From positions 372,001-436,000 of the forward strand of contig JACGCK010000017.1 of assembly GCA_014925825.1 (NCBI GenBank): a stretch of DNA of 64,000 bases. Reading direction: 5' to 3'. Both the position numbers and the translations under genes were made by a program. The notes under the pieces are model-generated. The model saw only the letters and a program-made list of their open reading frames with translations, had not been told where the DNA came from and ran no database searches. Shown piece after piece: positions 59,255 to 64,000 of the stretch (position 1 is its first letter; each line of letters starts with the position of its first letter). Source of the stretch: Pholiota molesta (taxonomy: Eukaryota; Basidiomycota; Agaricomycetes; Agaricales; Strophariaceae).

Positions 59255-59400
59255 TAATTGAACAGGCAATAAATTACACTGTCCTATCAGAAATTTAGAG
59301 GTGTTTCGATGCAAGAAAATCAATTGTTGTACAGGTAATTAATTTCATGGTGCTGCCCGAGATTTAAATGGGTGTCGATGTAACGATATTAGCTACTTGA
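59255..59400. repeat. diverged ~75-bp repeat units, second cluster
   Basis: Two units share ACAGG(C/T)AATAAATT, CTGTCC/CTGCCC, GAAATTTA/GATTTAA and TTCGATG with the units at 57345-57545. Confidence 0.5.
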
Positions 59401-59745
59401 AGCGGCATTTCATTTAACCACCTATGTAATTTTTTTAAATGCATACTACTTTGTCTGAAAAATGGATACATCCGTCAGCGGTCTTTTCATATGCTCGTCC
59501 ATTGAATTTACCTGCTTGCTATGACGGTTCAATTAAATTGTCACGCAAGCAGTATTTAAAATGCTGTTCACACTTTTATTGAATGCTTTTCAAAAACGGC
59601 AAACTTGGCTACTTATTTCAAAAAACCTGCATGTAAATTAGGTGCTCGAAAAAGTACTTAATCATTGTCTGCAGGAAATTTGGTACATGCGGAGAAAAAT
59701 TGATTACATGTACATTTAAATATACCGCTTTTGCTTCGCACAGTG

Positions 59746-60473
59746 AAATGGTCCGCCTGATACCTTGTAACAAAACGATATCATCAGAAATGGCAGCGAA
59801 AAAGTACCGAGACTTCGTGTGGAAAGATTTTGGTTTCCCCTTTCGTATCATCTCCGACAGAGGCCCTCAATTCGTTTCTAACTTCATGCGTGCGTTGAAT
59901 AAGCTGTTAGGGATTACGGAGAACATATCGACTGCACGTCGACCTCAAACCGATGGTCAGACTGAACGAGCTAATCAAGAGCTCGAACAATACCTGCGTA
60001 TTTTTTGCAACGACCGTCAATCGGATTGGGCCGAGTGGCTCGCTTGTGCAGAGTTTGCTCTTAACAACAGAGTTAATGCTTCAACAGGTTACTCGCCCTT
60101 CTTCCTCAATTACGGCCGGGATCCACCTCGTCCTTTAGCGCCTCTCCGTGTTGTTAATTCCTCGGTTCCCAAAGCTAACGAGTTCGCGAGTCAGATGTCC
60201 GCGCTCGCCAGCGAGACTTCTTCTGCTCTTCGTTTGGCGGCCGCATCTATGAAGCGTGCGTATGATCGACATCATCGCGCGGCCCCTGCTCTGCCTGTCG
60301 GTTCGTTGGTTCTCTTGGATGCTGTTGGGCTGCACAATTCTCGCCCTTCGAAAAAGCTTGATGATCGGCGTCATGGCCCGTTTAAAGTCCTCCAACGCGT
60401 CGGGTTACAATCTTATCGCCTGGAACTGCCTCATTGTTCGTTCTCGTTCTCTCTCTTCCGAGTCTCCTCGTAA
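59746..60473 (+). pseudogene. Ty3/Gypsy integrase fragment, part 2
   Basis: Continues the core from 52910: FRIISDRGPQFVSNFMRALN with the second catalytic Asp, RPQTDGQTERANQELEQYLR with the catalytic Glu, NNRVNASTGYSPFFLNYGRD, and the C-terminal DDRRHGPFKVLQRVGLQSYR. The frame ends in unrelated residues and a stop at 60473, so the 3' end is truncated too. Confidence 0.9.
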
Positions 60474-60513
60474 CAGCAAGGTTGGCGGTAGTATGCCATT
60501 TTGGGCCGCAAGG

Positions 60514-61432
60514 TTATATGTCGCTAACGACAGTTTCGGAGCTGTCGTCCATTCTGGCGAGTGGTTTGGGCGTCCGTGCGGTCTTCCTGTCGGCGGTAGA
60601 CCCAAGATGTGGCAGGGTGGCTATGTCCTTCTCTCCCTTCACGATCCCAACCAGCGCATCTTCCATCCACTCCTCGCCCTCCCTCCACTGGCCCGCCCGT
60701 CCCCACCCCCTGATGCGCTCGGCCGCTTCTTCGCTGCGCTTTTCCAATTCGGAATCCTCGATATCGTCCCCCGCAGACATCTTCTTAAGCCCAAGCAGGT
60801 TATAGCAAACGAGCAGCTCGAGGTCGGACTGCAGCTTGTATCGCTCGGAGCAGAACTTCCGATACTTGAGCATCATGCGCAGGATTCCCGCGTAGACAGC
60901 GGAGGGGCGCGGCACGTAGAGCGTGACCGTGGTGCCGTCCAGAGGTGTCGGCTCGAGCTCGTCTTCGGTGTAGCCCGGGAGGGATGCAGGCACAAGATGG
61001 ATGCACTGCATGCGGTAGCAGTCGGTCGCCCGCGTGACGCGATGGAGACGACTGCGTCGCAAGAAGTCGCCTCATTGTTTGTGAGGTGGTTCGGAAGCGT
61101 GGTGAGGGGCAAATTCATCTGAGTGAGTGTCGCTGATAGTGTGTCTAGCTTGTCGTCCGGCACGAGGAACGTGAAGTGCTGGCGGGGTTAGCTACGTGTT
61201 GACCTTGAGGATGTCTTGAACGTACCTTTTGTATGCGCGGAACACTCATGCGCCAATCCAGAAGAGCGCCCCAGAGAATGAGATGTGTGTGCTCGCTGAG
61301 CCTTCGTAGCGCTCTGCGGACAAGCTCGTCAACCGGCAACGAGAGTATGTCTTCTGGTGCTTCCTTCACATCCTTCAGTGGTGCAGAATAGGGCAGCGTG
61401 TACGCCGGTGGTAAGTCTGTGAGGTGTGCCAT
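60514..61432 (-). CDS. conserved basidiomycete protein, apparent 1-nt frameshift
   Basis: Exons (reverse strand): 61432-61226 and 61178-60514, start MAHLTDLPPAYTLPYSAPLK. The protein reads LSEHTHLILWGALLDWRMSV, HFTFLVPDDKLDTLSATLTQ, then in the next frame GDFLRRSRLHRVTRATD, YVPRPSAVYAGILRMMLKYR, LELLVCYNLLGLKKM and WREGEEWMEDAL. The family occurs in many basidiomycetes and looks nucleotidyltransferase-like at its N-terminus ('WGALLDWRM...VPDD'), though this is inference. Exon 2 is one base short of a multiple of three. The frame changes near 61070 in a short G run (GAGGCGAC), so the copy is either mutated or carries a sequence error. It is divergent from the gene at 61567. Confidence 0.65.
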
Positions 61433-61566
61433 GGTCGTTGTGGTCAAGGTCAAGAAGATCCGAGACGGTGGCGTTGGACATCCGTCCCGATCACGAGCGC
61501 CAATTCGCACGGTTCGATTTCCCCCTATTCAAGTTCGATCCTGGCATTGGTCTTCCCTCGACCGCC
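61433..61566. promoter_or_regulatory. shared promoter between divergent genes
   Basis: Only 134 bases separate the two start codons of the divergent pair, so both promoters must lie here or overlap the coding starts. Confidence 0.5.
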
Positions 61567-62536
61567 ATGTCCAACTCGATATCGGTCACCACAGTCCATG
61601 AACATCAAGCAGAAGCGGCGAGAGCCGTATCCATGAGGTGTGCAGAGTCCACCTCTTCGTGACAACCCATCTGAATGCGTTCAGGCTCGATGCCGAGGGC
61701 TTCAAGCATGTCTTCATCGGGGGCTTCGCTTGCGCCGTCCTCGGGAGTACGAGGCCTACAGAGATAGGACCATCCTATCGTTAGAAATACAACTGCGACT
61801 GACGCACTCTGTACGATATCGACATCCTCATAGAGACCGAAGGACGTAGCATCATAGAACTGCGCAACCGGATGGTGGACCTCGACGAAAGACTTGCGAG
61901 GTCCGGCATGAAGTTGTACTTTGTACGGGTGCGTAACCTCCATTTCTGTTGCATGTTCCGGGCCCACATCTGCTTCAGGAAATTCCTGCCTCGCCGCCAT
62001 CATCGCAATCCACAGAAGAAGGCGCGGCTGAAGATATAGTCAAGAACAGCCGAGGCAACGTCTTGGTCGAGACGGTCGCCGCAGGGACCCTCGGTTTGCC
62101 CATAATTGCTGGACCCATCTACCAAGACGAGACTTACAGTGATAATCTTCTTTCTGCTGTGTGTCCCAGCATCTAACGCCACACAGAGTTCAAGATCCTC
62201 CACCCCTCGGTCTTGCCGCTGACCAAACTCGGTCGCTGGACGAGGATGCGCGGTCGCACGCGCCCTAAGTCTCAGCTCAAATTCCACACCGACGAGCAGG
62301 ATATTATGCTCCTCATTCACCTCCTCGCGGACCTCGACATGAAGCTCGGCATCGCAGACTACGAAGGCAAATCGAGAGCGGAGATCTTGCGCCTCGTCTC
62401 TACCTTCCACGACAGCTTCAAAGAAGACGAAGACTTTTGCGCGGTGCTTCAAAAGGTTATGCATGTGGAGGACTGGGAAGAGATGTTGACGACCCCTCCG
62501 TTCGAGATAGAATCCGAGATCGCGCCCACCGATTAG
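61567..62536 (+). CDS. nucleotidyltransferase-like protein with an AT-AC intron
   Basis: Predicted 257 residues. Exons: 61567-61637, 61685-61763, 61815-61928, 61979-62138, 62187-62536. Residues about 24-55 read FKHVFIGGFACAVLGSTRPT then E-DIDILIE, the GG...G-S-x-R-x-T-x-D-I-D signature of nucleotidyltransferase-fold proteins, with the two metal-binding Asp. KNSRGNVLVETVAAGTLGLP, FKILHPSVLPLTKLGRW and the C-terminal ADYEGKSRAEILRLVSTFHD match a family common in Agaricomycetes. The signature is joined across 61764-61814, a 51-nt segment that begins AT and ends AC with a CTGAC branch-like site; no GT-AG pair restores the frame there. The intron-4 choice (61929-61978) has an alternative. Substrate and role are unknown. 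A reverse open frame across 61605-62003 is its shadow. Confidence 0.75.
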
Positions 62537-63714
62537 TTGATTTCTGGGTCGATGGGACGGCTCTGCAGCAAAAGTAGTTTATCTGTACTTATTGGTTTCG
62601 GTGTTGCTCTTGCTTTCGGCTCTCTATGCTATGTACTTCTTTCTTCGTCAGTGCCCCCGCGTGGGAGGAGCTTTTGTCTCCGCTTTAGGAAGGCCTTGTC
62701 CCTGATGGGCCACACCTCCGCATGTCGAATTGTTGAGAACCTGCATTTCTTCTACGCCTCGATTCTCAAACGTCTGTCATGATCATGTCATCTATACCTT
62801 CCTGTCCCATATAATTTTCTCAATCATGCAGGAGACCCTCATTCTTTTGATGTTGAACTCGTCGTATACGCCCACTTCAACCATCAGCGCCGAGCGCTGA
62901 CTCGTCACTGAGCAGCAAAAGTTTGTGATTGTAGCCCTAACAGAAAAGAGGTATGTACATACCGCCAGCTCCTGCATCATGCTTCAAGGGGCAACAAGGG
63001 CCGGGGAATTCGAAGCCACCTCACCGTGATATCATCGACGGATCGTTTCTTGCTATCTGCCTTTTCCGGTAGTGTCCCCACAACACCACATGCAATCTAG
63101 CGCCCAACGTCACCGAGTCCGACATACCTGCTACTGTCTGGACCTTGCAGCCTGTATCTCAGCCATATATCTCCTTGACGATGGTCCAGAATAAGGACTC
63201 CTTTTCACTTCAGCTTCCATTATTGTGTCTAATTTTGAAAATCAATTCAATTGGATTCGGGTTGGATGATGATATAACCGGTTAGAGTTCGTTGTAGGCG
63301 CATGCTCCCTCGTGGAGAGCTGCCTTACATTCTTTTGTGCGGATATGAACTAGCTAGTGGAGAATTAAATATATTGCTGTAGTTCGTAAGTAGATACTAG
63401 TCAAATGCTATGGGAATGTGTAGTGCTGATAAAGTAAAGAGTAGTGATACAACAGGAGCTAGTGGTAATACAGAGGGTGGAGGTCTACTCCGTATGCGCG
63501 AGGGATGCTAAAAATACAGATACAGCAAGGGAGTTCTTGGATTACCGAGTCAAATGCTTTGAAGGATATGCGCCAGTCCCTAAAACGACAGATTAAAAGT
63601 CTGGGTGCGTAGAGTAAACCACCAGAAAGCGAGAGAGGAAAAAAGCAGGAAGACGAAGGAAAGGACAGGGACATGAATAATCCCCAAGAACACAAACACA
63701 ATAGACGGCCGTCA
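62537..63714. other. intergenic with a dispersed repeat
   Basis: No gene seen. Holds repeat copy 2 (62745-63115) and the 3' side of the reverse-strand gene entering from the right. Confidence 0.45.
62745..63115. repeat. dispersed repeat, copy 2
   Basis: Direct copy of 52130-52516 (shared CTTCTAYGCCTCGATTCTCA, TGTCATGATCATGT, CATGCAGGAG and the nearly identical final 110 bases). After GCGCCCAACGTCA the flanking sequence differs. Confidence 0.65.
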
Positions 63715-64000
63715 TCAGCACCACCACACGCCGTCCATCTCCCTCGGCGTGCGGAGATGCGACACCGTCATCTGCGTGTCCGCGACGAGCGGGTGCACCT
63801 CGCCCTGGGTATTCTCGTCCAGGGAGAGCACCCGCGCCTCGTCGCCCATCATCCACACGCGCGCGTCGACGCGGAACACCCGCGTCTCGCGCCTCGCGAA
63901 CAGCCGCGTCGGGACGGGGACCCAGAACTGGAGGTACCACCCGCGCGCGGGCGCCTGCACCCCGGGCCCCGCCGCGCGCGCGAACGCGTCCGCCACCGCC
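63715..64000 (-). CDS. 3' part of an unrecognised gene, cut by the right edge
   Basis: The reverse strand is open from the edge to a stop at 63715 and GC-rich like the coding parts of its neighbours. It reads APARGWYLQFWVPVPTRLFA, RRETRVFRVDARVWMMGDEA, then HPLVADTQMTVSHLRTPREM and ends DGVWWC. The regular strand-like pattern suggests a beta-rich C-terminal domain. I do not recognise the family. The 5' part lies outside the window. Confidence 0.6.
   Translation of the reverse strand, partial: AVADAFARAAGPGVQAPARGWYLQFWVPVPTRLFARRETRVFRVDARVWMMGDEARVLSLDENTQGEVHPLVADTQMTVSHLRTPREMDGVWWC

Larger units (their letters stand above)
52911..59745. mobile_element. 6.8-kb terminal-inverted-repeat element inserted in Gypsy integrase
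   Basis: The outer ends are CACTGTGC (52911) and GCACAGTG (to 59745), flanked by AAAT on both sides (52907-52910 and 59746-59749). Removing the segment plus one AAAT restores the integrase frame exactly, which fixes the boundaries. Subterminal sequence at both ends repeats GCATTTAAA / TTTAAATGC and GGTAC words. CACTG ends with a short duplication would fit a CACTA-like element, but the length of the true inverted repeat is short and no transposase was recognised inside. The interior carries further insertions and tandem repeats. Confidence 0.8.

Noticed and set aside
61605..62003. 132-codon reverse-strand frame
   Set aside because: Shadow of the nucleotidyltransferase-like gene on the + strand, whose conserved motifs decide the strand.

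Overview
The window looks like nuclear DNA of a mushroom-forming basidiomycete (Agaricomycetes). Genes carry many 45-70 nt GT-AG introns and very small exons. The gene set includes an A-T-R NRPS-like reductase, F-box proteins, a DUF2235 hydrolase, a Zn2Cys6 regulator and a GCN4-like bZIP. Mobile DNA includes hAT-type elements, Ty3/Gypsy remnants and a Crypton-like tyrosine recombinase gene. All gene models here come from reading splice sites and frames by eye; no search was run.

Layout. 1-1416: a doubtful coding fragment and upstream sequence. 1417-5426 (+): NRPS-like reductase. 5841-6878 (+): CstF-64-like protein with no RRM. 6998-8188 (-): orphan with a nuclease-like core. 8563-10179 (-): decayed F-box gene. 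11312-13724 (-): DUF2235 protein. 14603-18498 (+): Zn2Cys6 factor. 18988-19768: short hAT-like element. 20196-22067 (+): Baeyer-Villiger-like monooxygenase. 22434-25108 (+): M17 leucyl aminopeptidase. 25109-28942: no gene seen. 28943-29788 (-): bZIP factor. 29789-32878: no gene recognised. 32879-33362 (+): cytochrome c oxidase subunit (yeast Cox6 type). 34050-35645 (+): intact F-box protein.

37854-47880 is a transposon cluster. Two hAT-like elements have perfect 8-bp target duplications, a 537-bp inverted-repeat element has a 3-bp duplication, and a 14-exon SAP + tyrosine recombinase + GCR1_C gene follows, flanked by repeated TTCACAA-type motifs. 47916-50492 (+) is the cohesin loader Mau2/Scc4 and 51055-51947 (+) a small coiled-coil protein.

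52130-60473 is a nest: a truncated Gypsy integrase region split by a 6.8-kb terminal-inverted-repeat element (AAAT duplication). That element contains an almost unmutated LTR retroelement encoding only Gag, a second element with hairpin ends, and an 81-bp tandem array. 60514-62536 is a divergent gene pair: a nucleotidyltransferase-like gene (+) with a probable AT-AC intron, and a gene (-) with an apparent 1-nt frameshift. The window ends in the 3' part of an unrecognised gene (-).

The host genes do not form one pathway. They are a mix of housekeeping functions (respiration, cohesin loading, peptide turnover, mRNA 3'-end processing), regulators and accessory enzymes. The most notable features are the recombinase element, the precisely bounded transposons and the unusual introns.
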